Source: JAHZFN01 sp965149945
Lineage (GTDB): Bacteria; Bacillota; Dehalobacteriia; UBA4068; UBA4997
Length of the DNA stretch: 49,091 nucleotides
Reading direction: 5' to 3'
Assembly: GCA_965149945.1 (NCBI GenBank)
Contig: CBCTTQ010000015.1
Coordinates: forward strand, 1-49,091
Shown: piece by piece, positions 35,283 to 43,580 of the stretch
How the letters are laid out: each line of letters begins with the position of its first letter
Position numbering within the stretch: position 1 is the stretch's first letter
The notes under the pieces: model-generated
Seen by the model: the letters and a program-made list of their open reading frames with translations, nothing else
Told to the model about the DNA's origin: nothing
Databases searched by the model: none
Translations under genes and position numbers: made by a program

Positions 35283-35301
35283 TAGTATTATTCTAACGCT
35301 A
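35283..35301. promoter_or_regulatory. Candidate TetR operator in the divergent promoter region
   Basis: A 19-base inverted repeat of the form TAGnnTTA-TTC-TAAnnCTA lies between the divergent MMPL operon and the tetR gene. On the minus strand it overlaps a plausible -10 position about 16 bases from a TTGGAG. Size and symmetry fit a TetR-family operator. Binding is inferred, not shown. Confidence 0.55.
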
Positions 35302-35459
35302 ATCATCTCCAAAAGAAACGGACAAAATGCGCCCGTTGGGGAATAATGGGACAAATCGCAATATTTGATGGGGAAAAATTCCCTTAGGGAAAAGTTTTTG
35401 AAGATTAAAAAAAACAGATTGTGAAAAGTAAGCAATTCAAATCAAAGAAGGTGACTCTT

Positions 35460-36134
35460 TTGAAACATGAGGTGACTTCTCTGCAAACGAAAAAAATGTT
35501 GGCGGTCTCCTTGAAAAAGCTGATGGAGAAGAAACCCCTCTCCAAGATTACGGTAAGTGAGATTATTGCCGATTGCGGTGTCAATCGCAAGACCTTTTAT
35601 TATCATTTTGAGAATATTCCCGCTTTGGTCAAGTGGATGTTTGACCAGGAAGCGGTGGATGTGGTGAAACAGTTTGATCTGCTGGTAGACGCGGAAGAGG
35701 CCATCCGCTTTGTGATGGATTATACGGAAAAGAATCAGCATATCATTAACTGCGTTTATGACGCTGTGGGCAGAAACGAAATGAAGCAGTTTTTTTATGC
35801 GGATTTTATCGGAATCCTGCGTTCCGTCATCGATGGATCCGAACGAGTTCTAAATATTACGGCGGACGAAAAATTCAAAAATTTTCTGGCCGGATTTTTC
35901 ACCGAGGCGTTGGCGGGGGAATTGATCGCTTGGCTGCAAAACCCTCAGAAAGAAAAAAAAGAAGAACTGTTGGAAAATGTGTTGTTGGTTTGTCGTGTCG
36001 CCATTCCGCAGGTGCTGCTGGCAAAATCGCAGGGTGTTTCTCCCTTTGATCTGTTGAAACGCGGACAAACGGGAAGCGGGGAGAGGAGCGAAAACGGAGA
36101 TCATGAGGAAGGAAATTTTGTTGGTGGAAGATGA
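35460..36134 (+). CDS. TetR family regulator, probable repressor of the MMPL operon
   Basis: 224-residue regulator. The helix-turn-helix is in LSKITVSEIIADCGVNRKTFYYHFENIPALVKWMF (about residues 24-58), close to the DhaS/TetR_C_8 type. The start is a TTG at 35460 after GAAGGTG; a GTG at 35421 has no ribosome site. It is divergent from the MMPL operon with a palindrome between, the classic layout of a self-regulating efflux repressor. The last 25 or so residues (after PFDLLKRGQ) are Gly/Glu-rich and run through the start region of the next gene, a 32-base overlap. The tail looks like read-on past a lost stop. Confidence 0.88.
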   Translation: MKHEVTSLQTKKMLAVSLKKLMEKKPLSKITVSEIIADCGVNRKTFYYHFENIPALVKWMFDQEAVDVVKQFDLLVDAEEAIRFVMDYTEKNQHIINCVYDAVGRNEMKQFFYADFIGILRSVIDGSERVLNITADEKFKNFLAGFFTEALAGELIAWLQNPQKEKKEELLENVLLVCRVAIPQVLLAKSQGVSPFDLLKRGQTGSGERSENGDHEEGNFVGGR

Positions 36135-36798
36135 TCGGGCATTGGGCCGCGGTGTGGCTTTGGCTTTGCAAAGCGATGAACTTTCTGTCAAACAAATGCG
36201 GACGCTGTCAGCTGCCAGAACCGCCCTCATCGGATGGCAGCCGGATTTGTTGATTTTAGATGTCAATCTGCCGGACGGTAACGGTTTGGCGCTGTTGAGG
36301 GAAGTGAAGCAACAATTTGGTTTTCCGGTGATTTTGCTGACGGCCAATGATTTGGAAACCGATGTGGTGGCGGGATTGGCGGAAGGAGCCGATGATTATA
36401 TCACAAAACCGTTCTCTTTGGCGATTTTGCGGGCGCGGGTGCAGGTACAGCTGCGTCGTTTAGAAAATCTCGCTCGGGAATCGGTGCGGTTAGGAGTGTT
36501 TTCCTTTGATTTTGGGGATATGATATTCAAAAAAAACGGCGGCGCTGTTGAGCTAAGTAAGACTGAACAGAAGCTGCTGCGTCTTTTGGTGGAAAATCGC
36601 GGGCGAACTTTACCTCGAGCGTTACTGGTAGATAAAATTTGGACAGACGGCGCGGAATATGTGGAAGAGAACGCTCTTTCCGTGACGGTGAAACGTCTGC
36701 GTGATAAGCTGGAGGACGATCCCTCTCACCCCCGTTATATCAAAACAGTGTACGGCATTGGATATCGTTGGACGGAAACGGAAACACCAACGGAATAA
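36103..36798 (+). CDS. OmpR-family response regulator
   Basis: 231-residue two-component regulator. The receiver domain has the acidic pair in VEDDRALG (residues 7-14), the phosphoacceptor Asp in LLILDVNLPDGNGLALL (about residue 49-52) and the conserved Thr/Lys in ILLTANDLETD and ITKPFSL. The C-terminal winged helix (LSKTEQKLLRLLVENRGRTLPRALLVDKIW, then YVEENALSVTVKRLRDKL) binds DNA. It overlaps the tetR gene by 32 bases and precedes the sensor kinase by 19. The likely target is the ABC exporter downstream. Confidence 0.94.
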   Translation: MRKEILLVEDDRALGRGVALALQSDELSVKQMRTLSAARTALIGWQPDLLILDVNLPDGNGLALLREVKQQFGFPVILLTANDLETDVVAGLAEGADDYITKPFSLAILRARVQVQLRRLENLARESVRLGVFSFDFGDMIFKKNGGAVELSKTEQKLLRLLVENRGRTLPRALLVDKIWTDGAEYVEENALSVTVKRLRDKLEDDPSHPRYIKTVYGIGYRWTETETPTE

Positions 36799-36817
36799 CA
36801 AGCGGAGAGAGGAAACG

Positions 36818-37765
36818 ATGATGAGCATAACAGATGTTTGGCTGATAATATTGATTTTGGCGGTGGCGGTAATGGCAACGGCGCTTTTGGTAGAATATCG
36901 TCGTCGAAAGCGATTGTTTCTTTCTTTGAATCATATGTTGGAACAGGCGATTGACGGAAATTTTCAGGCATCGGGTTTTGATGAGAGTTTGCATTCGGCG
37001 GTGGAAGTAAATCTGGCGGATTTTCTCCACAGCGCGCAGGTGACGGAAAAGCAGATTCGAGAAGAACGAGATAACATACAAAGATTGATTGCGGATATTT
37101 CCCATCAGACTAAAACGCCGGTTGCCAATATTTTACTCTATACGCAGTTGCTGCGAGAATGCGCGCTGTCCGCCAAAGCGGCGGCATATGCCGAGGAACT
37201 GGAGCTTCAAGGGGAACGGCTGGGGTTTTTGATTGATGCGTTGGTAAAAACGTCCCGTTTGGAAACAGGGGTATTTCAGATGAACCCCCAAGCGCGGGAA
37301 GTGGGACCCTTATTGAAAGCGGCAGAGGAACGGATCCGCGGCGAGGCGGCGCGCAAATATATCTCAGTTTCTCTTTTCCCCACAACGGCGCGGGCTTGTT
37401 TTGACGAGAAATGGACGGGAGAAGCATTGGATAATTTGCTGGATAACGCTGTAAAATATACCGATGTGGGTGGAAAAATCACCATTCGGGCAGAAGCATA
37501 TGAGCTGTTTTGCCGCATCGATGTGGAGGATACGGGCTGTGGTATCGCCGAAGAAGAATTTCCCAAAATTTTTCGGAGGTTCTATCGTTCTGCCGAAATC
37601 AGCCAGACAGAAGGACTGGGGATTGGCTTATATTTGGTTCGTGTCATCGCGGAACGGCAGGGCGGTTATGTAAAAGTTGCTTCCGTTTGGGGGAAGGGTT
37701 CCTGTTTTTCGTTGTTTTTGCCGCGAGAAAAACGAGAGCCGGTGTCAAAGACGCGGTCTCTTTGA
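36818..37765 (+). CDS. Sensor histidine kinase with a minimal input domain
   Basis: 315-residue kinase. A single N-terminal hydrophobic segment (about residues 6-26) is the only membrane part, with no extracellular sensor loop. The dimerisation domain has the H-box IADISHQTKTPVANILLYTQLL (His about residue 95). The ATP domain shows the N-box LDNLLDNAVKYT, G1 VEDTGCGIAEEEF and G2 GLGIGLYLVR. Kinases like this often sense through a partner membrane transporter, as in peptide-detoxification modules; the ABC exporter next to it is the natural candidate. Start 36818 or 36821, after GAGAGAGG. Confidence 0.93.
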   Translation: MMSITDVWLIILILAVAVMATALLVEYRRRKRLFLSLNHMLEQAIDGNFQASGFDESLHSAVEVNLADFLHSAQVTEKQIREERDNIQRLIADISHQTKTPVANILLYTQLLRECALSAKAAAYAEELELQGERLGFLIDALVKTSRLETGVFQMNPQAREVGPLLKAAEERIRGEAARKYISVSLFPTTARACFDEKWTGEALDNLLDNAVKYTDVGGKITIRAEAYELFCRIDVEDTGCGIAEEEFPKIFRRFYRSAEISQTEGLGIGLYLVRVIAERQGGYVKVASVWGKGSCFSLFLPREKREPVSKTRSL

Positions 37766-37788
37766 AGTCCGGGCGGAAATTTTTCGGG

Positions 37789-37820
37789 AAGAATCTTACC
37801 ATAGTGTAAGATTCTTTTTC
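37789..37820 (+). terminator. Hairpin after the kinase gene
   Basis: Perfect 11-bp stem AAGAATCTTAC/GTAAGATTCTT with a 5-base loop, then T-rich bases. It separates the regulator-kinase pair from the ABC exporter genes, which then need a promoter of their own (a TATGAT lies at 37854-37859; no clear -35). Confidence 0.8.
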
Positions 37821-37937
37821 TTTCGGGAAAGAATTCAGAAAGATTCCTTTGTTATGATAAAAGCAGGGAAAGACAATGGAAGGATGATTATGTGATAGCC
37901 ATTGTTGAAAATAACCCTTGTCTGGAGGTTTTATAAA

Positions 37938-38618
37938 GTGAAAATCTTGGAAACACATGATTTAAAGAAAATTTACGGCAGCGGAGAAAATGCGGTTCGT
38001 GCCCTGGACGGAGTCAATCTCCAGGTAGAAAAGGGAGAGTTTATGGCGGTGGTGGGGACTTCCGGCAGCGGAAAGTCTACGCTGCTCCATATGTTGGGCG
38101 GTTTGGATCGACCAACATCCGGCAGTGTAACGGTGGATGGGGAAAAAATTTTCACATTGAAAGATGATGAGTTGACCATTTTTCGTCGCCGAAAGATCGG
38201 CTTTGTGTTCCAGAATTATAATCTGGTACCGATATTGAATGTATACGAAAACATTGTGTTACCGCTGCAGTTGGACGGCAAATTCTTGGATGAATCCTAT
38301 ATTCAGGAAATTATTTCTACATTGGGGCTTGAACAAAAACTCAACAATCTGCCTGATAATCTTTCCGGCGGACAACAGCAGCGAGTGGCCATCGCGCGTG
38401 CTTTGGTAACCAAACCCGCCATTGTGCTGGCAGACGAGCCAACTGGCAATCTGGACAGCAGAACCAGCCAGGATGTATTGGGATTGCTCAAAGTGACGGG
38501 ACAAAAATTCTGTCAAACTATTGTGATGATTACCCATAATGAGGAAATCGCGCAATTGGCGGATCGTATTATTCGCATTGAGGATGGGCAGATTGTAGGT
38601 GGTGAGCGTCATGATTAA
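37938..38618 (+). CDS. ABC exporter ATP-binding subunit (MacB/LolD-like)
   Basis: 226-residue ATPase. Walker A is GTSGSGKSTLLHMLGGL (about residues 38-54), the signature is LSGGQQQRVAIARAL (about 142-156) and Walker B is IVLADEPTGNLDS. The Q-loop FVFQNYNLVPILNVYENI is typical of the FtsX-permease class of exporters. Start is a GTG at 37938 nine bases after TGGAGG. The stop overlaps the permease start by eight bases. Such systems export or remove peptides and lipids at the membrane. Confidence 0.95.
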   Translation: MKILETHDLKKIYGSGENAVRALDGVNLQVEKGEFMAVVGTSGSGKSTLLHMLGGLDRPTSGSVTVDGEKIFTLKDDELTIFRRRKIGFVFQNYNLVPILNVYENIVLPLQLDGKFLDESYIQEIISTLGLEQKLNNLPDNLSGGQQQRVAIARALVTKPAIVLADEPTGNLDSRTSQDVLGLLKVTGQKFCQTIVMITHNEEIAQLADRIIRIEDGQIVGGERHD

Positions 38619-41145
38619 AGTTAATAATCGCCGAGCTGTCACCTTGCTTTCCAATCGCGGTCTGCGTGCTCAAAGGCTGCGGAATCTGATTGCCGTTATT
38701 GCCATCGCTCTGACTGCCACCATGTTTATGGCGGTGTTTACCATCGGCGGCAGCATCGCAGATACCTTTCAAAACAGTACCATGCGCCAGGTGGGAACCT
38801 CTGCGCATGGAGGGTTTAAATTCCTGACCCAGGATCAATGGGATGTGCTGCGAGAAGATCCGCAGGTAAAAGAACTTTCTTACAATATTATGATTGCTTC
38901 GGCGGAAAATCCGGAACTGAACAAGACTCCGACGGAAATCCGCTGGACGGAAGAGGCGGCGGCGGAGTGGAGTTTTTCCGCGCCTACTACGGGACGTCTG
39001 CCGGAGTCGGGATTGGAACTTTGTACCTCCACCGCGGTTTTGGATGCTTTGGGTCTGCCCCATGAATTGGGGGTGCGGGTGCCGCTGACTTTTACGGTTC
39101 ATGGCAAAACCTATCAGGAGATTTTTACTCTTTGCGGTTATTATGAAGTGGAAAATATCATGGCAATAAGCGAAGCTTATGTCAGTCGAGAATACTGTGA
39201 CCGTGTAGCGCCGGTAATTCAGACGCCTCTTTACGAGAGTGGAAGCTCCGATTATGCCGGTACCATCAATCCCTCTTTTTATTTTTCGTCCTCTTGGGAT
39301 ATTGAAAAACAAGTAGCGGATTTAAAGGAACGCTGCGGTTTCGATGAGCGAGTAGAGGAAGGTGTCAACTGGGCTTATGCCACATCCAGTATGGATGTAC
39401 AGTCTGTTTTGATGTTGGCGGTTATTTTGTTGTTGGTGCTGTTTTCCGGATATTTGATTATTTACAATGTGTTTTATATTTCCGTTTCTCGTGATATTCG
39501 TTTTTACGGATTGTTGAAAACCATTGGTACTACCGGCCGTCAATTGAAAAAAATTGTGCGGCGGCAGGCGTTTCTTTTGTGCCTGATCGGAATTCCGTTG
39601 GGTTTGGTTGTCGGTTGGCTTTGTGGACGGGCCTTGTTGCCGTTTATTATGGAAATCAGCGCTTTTTCCGAAGAATATGTCGTCTCGGCGGATCCCCTTC
39701 TTTGGCTGGGAACAATACTGTTTTCTTTGTTGACTGTTTGGATTAGCTGTATTCGACCTTGCCGTTTGGCGGCGCGTGTTTCGCCCATTGAAGCGGTTCG
39801 GTATCACGGCGGAGACAGGAAACCGAAGCGGCGGACTCGTCGAGCCAAAACCGTCACTCCTTTTGCCATGGGCATAGCCAATTTACGCAGAGATAGAAAG
39901 AAGACTGTGCTGGTGGTTATTTCTCTTACTTTATCGATGATTTTATTGAACGGTACCTATACCTTGGTTAATGGGTTTGATATGGATCAATATTTGAAAT
40001 CGCGATTGGTGACTGATTTCATGGTACGAGACGCTTCTTTGGATAATGTGACAGCCAGTGTAAAGATTACGGATGGTGTCAATGCTGACGAGCGGTCGGA
40101 AATCGCGGCTTTGCCGGGGCTGGAAGGAATGGGCAGTGTGTATCTTTATGAATACGGGCATTTTTTGGACGATTCCGCCTATGAAACGGCATGTGACATT
40201 GCGGCGGAGATGAAAGCCGCCGGGGATTTACCCAGTCCTTATGCTGATGAGTCATTGCGCCGTTTGGAAGAAGAACATCAGGTAAGCGCCTCGGTTTACG
40301 GAGTAGATGCCTATCTATGGGATAAAATAGAACAAGGGGAAGGACTCTCTTTGGATACGGAGCGGTTCGCCGGCGGCGAATATGTAATTGTCAATGACAA
40401 CACGATGGAAGAACACCACGATAGTTTCTATCAGCCGGGAGATTCTGTAACGTTGGATTTCGGCAATGGCAATACCAAACAATATACGGTATTAACCGTA
40501 GGAAATCTTCCTTACTGTTTAGGTCCTCAATATGGTTCTTATTTGGGTGTAGAGTTCATTTTGCCTTCGTCGGAATATTTGCGCCAGATGGGAGACGTGC
40601 AGGCCCTGAATACCTGCTTTGATGTGGACGAGGCACATACCGAAGAAACCGAGAATTTTTTGAAATCCTACTGTGAAAACAGCAATTTGTCTTATCTTTC
40701 TCGTGCTGTTTATGAGCAGGAGTTTGCAGATTTGCAGCTGATGTTTTCGCTGGTGGGCGGTGCGCTCAGTTTAATACTGGGGTTGATTGGGGTTTTGAAT
40801 TTTGTTGGTGTTGTGGTAAATGCTGTTTTAAGCCGCCGTCGAGAATTTGCCATGCTGCAATCGGTGGGAATGACAGGAAGACAACTGAAAGAAATGTTGA
40901 TGACCGAAGGTGGTTTTTACACGGTGTTGACGGTGTTCTTTGCGGCGACGGCAGGAAGTGTGCTGACTTACACGGCTATCCGGACTTTGGCGCAGGGAAT
41001 GGACTTTTTCGTATATCACTTTACTTTGCTTCCTTTGCTGATTTGTCTGCCGTTTTTATTTTTGATTACTATTTTGGTGCCTTTGTTGGCCAATCACGTT
41101 CTCTCCCGTCAAAGTATTGTAGAGCGACTGCGGGATGTTGATTGA
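38611..41145 (+). CDS. FtsX-type ABC permease, large, two FtsX domains
   Basis: 844 residues. Layout: membrane helix at about 28-50, outer domain of about 200 residues, three helices of the first FtsX domain (about 265-380, e.g. VILLLVLFSGYLIIYNVFYISVSRDIRFYGLLKTIG), a fourth helix near 430 (TVLVVISLTLSMILLNGTYTLV), a second outer domain of about 250 residues, and the second FtsX domain (about 705-835, with SRRREFAMLQSVGMTGRQL). This makes a single-chain permease with two outer domains, unlike the BceB type. ATG at 38611 overlaps the ATPase stop, with AGGTGG upstream. Substrate unknown. Confidence 0.92.
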   Translation: MIKVNNRRAVTLLSNRGLRAQRLRNLIAVIAIALTATMFMAVFTIGGSIADTFQNSTMRQVGTSAHGGFKFLTQDQWDVLREDPQVKELSYNIMIASAENPELNKTPTEIRWTEEAAAEWSFSAPTTGRLPESGLELCTSTAVLDALGLPHELGVRVPLTFTVHGKTYQEIFTLCGYYEVENIMAISEAYVSREYCDRVAPVIQTPLYESGSSDYAGTINPSFYFSSSWDIEKQVADLKERCGFDERVEEGVNWAYATSSMDVQSVLMLAVILLLVLFSGYLIIYNVFYISVSRDIRFYGLLKTIGTTGRQLKKIVRRQAFLLCLIGIPLGLVVGWLCGRALLPFIMEISAFSEEYVVSADPLLWLGTILFSLLTVWISCIRPCRLAARVSPIEAVRYHGGDRKPKRRTRRAKTVTPFAMGIANLRRDRKKTVLVVISLTLSMILLNGTYTLVNGFDMDQYLKSRLVTDFMVRDASLDNVTASVKITDGVNADERSEIAALPGLEGMGSVYLYEYGHFLDDSAYETACDIAAEMKAAGDLPSPYADESLRRLEEEHQVSASVYGVDAYLWDKIEQGEGLSLDTERFAGGEYVIVNDNTMEEHHDSFYQPGDSVTLDFGNGNTKQYTVLTVGNLPYCLGPQYGSYLGVEFILPSSEYLRQMGDVQALNTCFDVDEAHTEETENFLKSYCENSNLSYLSRAVYEQEFADLQLMFSLVGGALSLILGLIGVLNFVGVVVNAVLSRRREFAMLQSVGMTGRQLKEMLMTEGGFYTVLTVFFAATAGSVLTYTAIRTLAQGMDFFVYHFTLLPLLICLPFLFLITILVPLLANHVLSRQSIVERLRDVD

Positions 41146-41163
41146 AGGTTCTGTGAAGAATAA

Positions 41164-41193
41164 TTGACAGTCTCTTGAAACTTCCTGTATAAT
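41164..41193 (+). promoter_or_regulatory. Promoter of the small membrane protein gene
   Basis: TTGACA (41164-41169), 18-base spacer, TATAAT (41188-41193). Confidence 0.85.
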
Positions 41194-41227
41194 AATGGTA
41201 GGGAAAAGAAATCAGGAGGTTTTAAAA

Positions 41228-41617
41228 ATGGACGACTACAAAGGAAATTACGACAATGGCTATGACCGGGATTACAACGGGTACGAGCGGGATCATAATG
41301 AGTATGACCGCGGTTATGACAATGGGTACCAGGCCGGCTATCAGGCGGTCAATCAAGATCGGGAAGAAGAGGCGCTTACGCCTGTTATCGGGCTGGGCGA
41401 ATGGATGTTGACACTGCTGATTCTCGCTATTCCTATTGTGGGATTCATCATGTCTATTGTTTGGGGATTCAGCAAAACGACCAATCGGACAAAATCTAAT
41501 TTGTGCAAAGCGATTTTGATTTATTATCTCATCATGTTTGTTTTGGGAGTGGTGTTCAGTTCCGCGGTCAGCGCGGTTCTCTATAATTACGCGCTGAACT
41601 ATGGGTATATTGTTTAG
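41228..41617 (+). CDS. Small membrane protein with Tyr/Asp/Gly-rich head
   Basis: 129 residues. Residues 1-45 are a low-complexity head of repeats such as DNGYDRDYNGYERD and DRGYDNGYQAGYQA. Two hydrophobic helices follow (about 59-82, EWMLTLLILAIPIVGFIMSIVWGF; and about 98-120), joined by a basic loop (SKTTNRTKSNLCK). The two-helix part resembles short 'conserved membrane protein' families of Firmicutes; no function is known to me. ATG at 41228 follows AGGAGG. It has its own strong promoter and terminator, so it is a single-gene unit. Confidence 0.8.
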   Translation: MDDYKGNYDNGYDRDYNGYERDHNEYDRGYDNGYQAGYQAVNQDREEEALTPVIGLGEWMLTLLILAIPIVGFIMSIVWGFSKTTNRTKSNLCKAILIYYLIMFVLGVVFSSAVSAVLYNYALNYGYIV

Positions 41618-41681
41618 AACCCGATATGATTTTACGGAATTGCTTTTTGCAATGACAAAATAAAAATGCTATTGTGCCGAT

Positions 41682-41720
41682 GGAAAAAGAACAGGATTCC
41701 TTTGCTGTTCTTTTTCCTTT
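41682..41720 (+). terminator. Intrinsic terminator of the small membrane protein gene
   Basis: Perfect 13-bp stem GGAAAAAGAACAG/CTGTTCTTTTTCC (41682-41694, 41705-41717), followed by TTT. Confidence 0.85.
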
Positions 41721-41936
41721 ATTGATAGGTATTTTGTTCTGAGCTTCTGGTCGGCTCGGGTCGACGAGAAAAGAAGCCGGCGGCAGTTCGAAAGAAAATC
41801 CGCGGAAAATCATTCGTTTCTCAGACGCAAAGGAGTTTTATTTGCTGTTTCGACTAAAGAACTTCCCGATAAATTTCAACGGGGAGACGGGGGAGTCCTT
41901 TCCCGCGAGTGATTTCGCTTTTTCCCTGGAAGGAGG

Positions 41937-41965
41937 TTGCATTTCGTGGATGAATACGGTATAAT
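41937..41965 (+). promoter_or_regulatory. Promoter upstream of the phenylacetate-CoA ligase/ior genes
   Basis: TTGCAT (41937-41942), 17-base spacer, TATAAT (41960-41965). Confidence 0.75.
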
Positions 41966-42075
41966 GAGCATAAGGTATGATAGCATGGTTAGAACGGTAG
42001 TTAATATTTGAGATGCTCAGATATTCAACAAAAAGCTGGAGGACGAGCGGACAGGTTCGTGGTTTCGGCAGGCGG

Positions 42076-42102
42076 CTTTGCTATGGGCAAGGCTTTTTTT
42101 GT
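42076..42102 (+). terminator. Terminator-like hairpin inside the leader (possible attenuator)
   Basis: GCTTTGC pairs with GCAAGGC (one G-T pair, short loop TATGG) and is followed directly by T7, about 110 bases after the promoter and 60 before the ligase start. It has intrinsic-terminator form in the sense direction. Confidence 0.6.
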
Positions 42103-42159
42103 TCTGTATTTCTTTTTTGCTATACCTAATCAAAAAATGATTTGAATGAGGTGCATATG

Positions 42160-43470
42160 ATGATCTGGAATCCCAAAATGGAATGTATGAGCAGAGATGA
42201 AATTGAGACATTACAGTGGTCTCGCCTGCAGACCACCATTCGAAATGTGTATGAACACAATGCGCACTATCGGGCAAAGATGGACGCCATCGGCATGGAA
42301 CCCGGCGATATCAAATGTCTGGAAGATTTGCGGTTGATGCCTTTTACGGTCAAAGATGATCTGCGGCAGACGTATCCGTACGGAATGTTTGCGGTACCTT
42401 TGGACGAAGTCGTTCGGGTGCATGGTTCCAGCGGAACTACGGGCAAACCCATCATTGTCGGTTATACCAGAAAAGACCTGGACACTTGGTCGGAATTATT
42501 GGCCAGAATCATTACCGCGGCCGGTGTGACAAACAATGATATTGCCCAGATTGCTTTTAATTATGGATTGTTTACCGGTGGATTTGGCTTGCATTACGGT
42601 CTGGAAAAAGTGGGCGCGATGGTAATTCCCATGTCCGGAGGTAATACCAGAAAGCAACTGATGATGATGCAGGATATGAGGTCCACGGTATTGATTTCCA
42701 CCCCTTCTTACGCGCTGCATATTGCGGAAGTAGCGGAAGAAATGGGTATTGATATGTCTAAAATGCCGCTGAGAACGGCACTTTTCGGCGGTGAACCCTG
42801 GACTGATGAAATGAGGAAAGAAATTGAGGGCCGTCTGCATATTTTGGCGACAGACAACTATGGTTTATCAGAAGTCATCGGTCCCGGCGTGGCAGGAGAA
42901 TGTGCCTTGGCAACCGGGCTGCATATTGCGGAAGACCACTTCATTGTGGAAACCATCGATCCGCAGACGGGGAAAGTTTTGCCCCCCGGTTCTAAAGGAG
43001 AATTGGTGTTTACCAGTTTGACCAAAGAAGCATTTCCTATTATTCGTTATCGGACGAAAGATATTTCTATCATTGATCAGCGACCTTGCGCCTGCGGCAG
43101 AACCAACGCCAGAATGTGCAAAGTCATCGGTCGTGTAGACGACATGATGGTGATTCGCGGTGTCAATGTATTCCCCAGCCAGTTGGAAGAAATTCTGTTG
43201 GGATTCAAGGAATTGGGTCCGCAGTATCAGCTCCATGTTTATCGGGAAGGCTATCTGGATACATTGGAAGTTTATGTGGAACTGGTGGATACGACCTTGC
43301 TCACCAGCTATGGCGAGTTGGAAAAATTAACCAAACGCATTCAGCAAACCATCAAATCCATTTTGGGATTGCAATGCGCGGTGAAGTTAGCGGAACCGGG
43401 TCGTTTTGAACGCGGCGCCGGTAAGGCACAGCGTGTGTTTGACCACAGAGGTGATAAAGTCAGCTTCTGA
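42160..43470 (+). CDS. paaK: Phenylacetate-CoA ligase (arylacetate-CoA ligase)
   Basis: 436-residue AMP-forming acyl-CoA ligase. The ATP loop is VHGSSGTTGKPIIVGYT (about residues 86-102), with DNYGLSEVIGPGVAGEC (about 235-251), IRYRTKDIS (about 300) and the hinge region CKVIGRVDDMMVIRGVNVFPSQLEEILL (about 322-349), all as in PaaK. It activates phenylacetate or related aryl acids, or, run in reverse beside IorAB, could make ATP from arylacetyl-CoA as in amino-acid fermenting anaerobes (inference). Start 42160 after GAGGTG; 42157 is also possible. First gene of the paaK-iorA-iorB operon. Confidence 0.94.
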   Translation: MIWNPKMECMSRDEIETLQWSRLQTTIRNVYEHNAHYRAKMDAIGMEPGDIKCLEDLRLMPFTVKDDLRQTYPYGMFAVPLDEVVRVHGSSGTTGKPIIVGYTRKDLDTWSELLARIITAAGVTNNDIAQIAFNYGLFTGGFGLHYGLEKVGAMVIPMSGGNTRKQLMMMQDMRSTVLISTPSYALHIAEVAEEMGIDMSKMPLRTALFGGEPWTDEMRKEIEGRLHILATDNYGLSEVIGPGVAGECALATGLHIAEDHFIVETIDPQTGKVLPPGSKGELVFTSLTKEAFPIIRYRTKDISIIDQRPCACGRTNARMCKVIGRVDDMMVIRGVNVFPSQLEEILLGFKELGPQYQLHVYREGYLDTLEVYVELVDTTLLTSYGELEKLTKRIQQTIKSILGLQCAVKLAEPGRFERGAGKAQRVFDHRGDKVSF

Positions 43471-43496
43471 TGTTCGAAAATTTATGAGGAAAATGA

Positions 43497-43534
43497 AATT
43501 GCCGGTTATCGCGGGCTGCGGATGACCGGCAATT
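43497..43534 (+). other. Stable mRNA hairpin between paaK and iorA
   Basis: A 14-bp stem, AATTGCCGGTTATC with GATGACCGGCAATT (one G-T pair), around a 10-base GC-rich loop. No T run follows, so it is unlikely to be a terminator. It may protect or divide the operon mRNA. Confidence 0.6.
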
Positions 43535-43580
43535 ATCTGGATGTTATAGGAAAATATTTCGATAAGGAAGGGATTTGAAA

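Larger units (their letters stand above)
41721..42159 (+). other. Leader region of the phenylacetate-CoA ligase gene
   Basis: 440 bases without a gene. 41721-41930 shows nothing I recognise. From the promoter at 41937-41965 a leader of about 190 bases runs to the ligase start and contains a terminator-like hairpin at 42076-42102. The leader sequence does not match a T-box or any riboswitch I can identify by eye. Confidence 0.5.

Noticed and set aside
41973..42000. Short leader peptide containing Trp upstream of paaK as an attenuation peptide
   Set aside because: Only one Trp codon and no properly spaced ribosome site.
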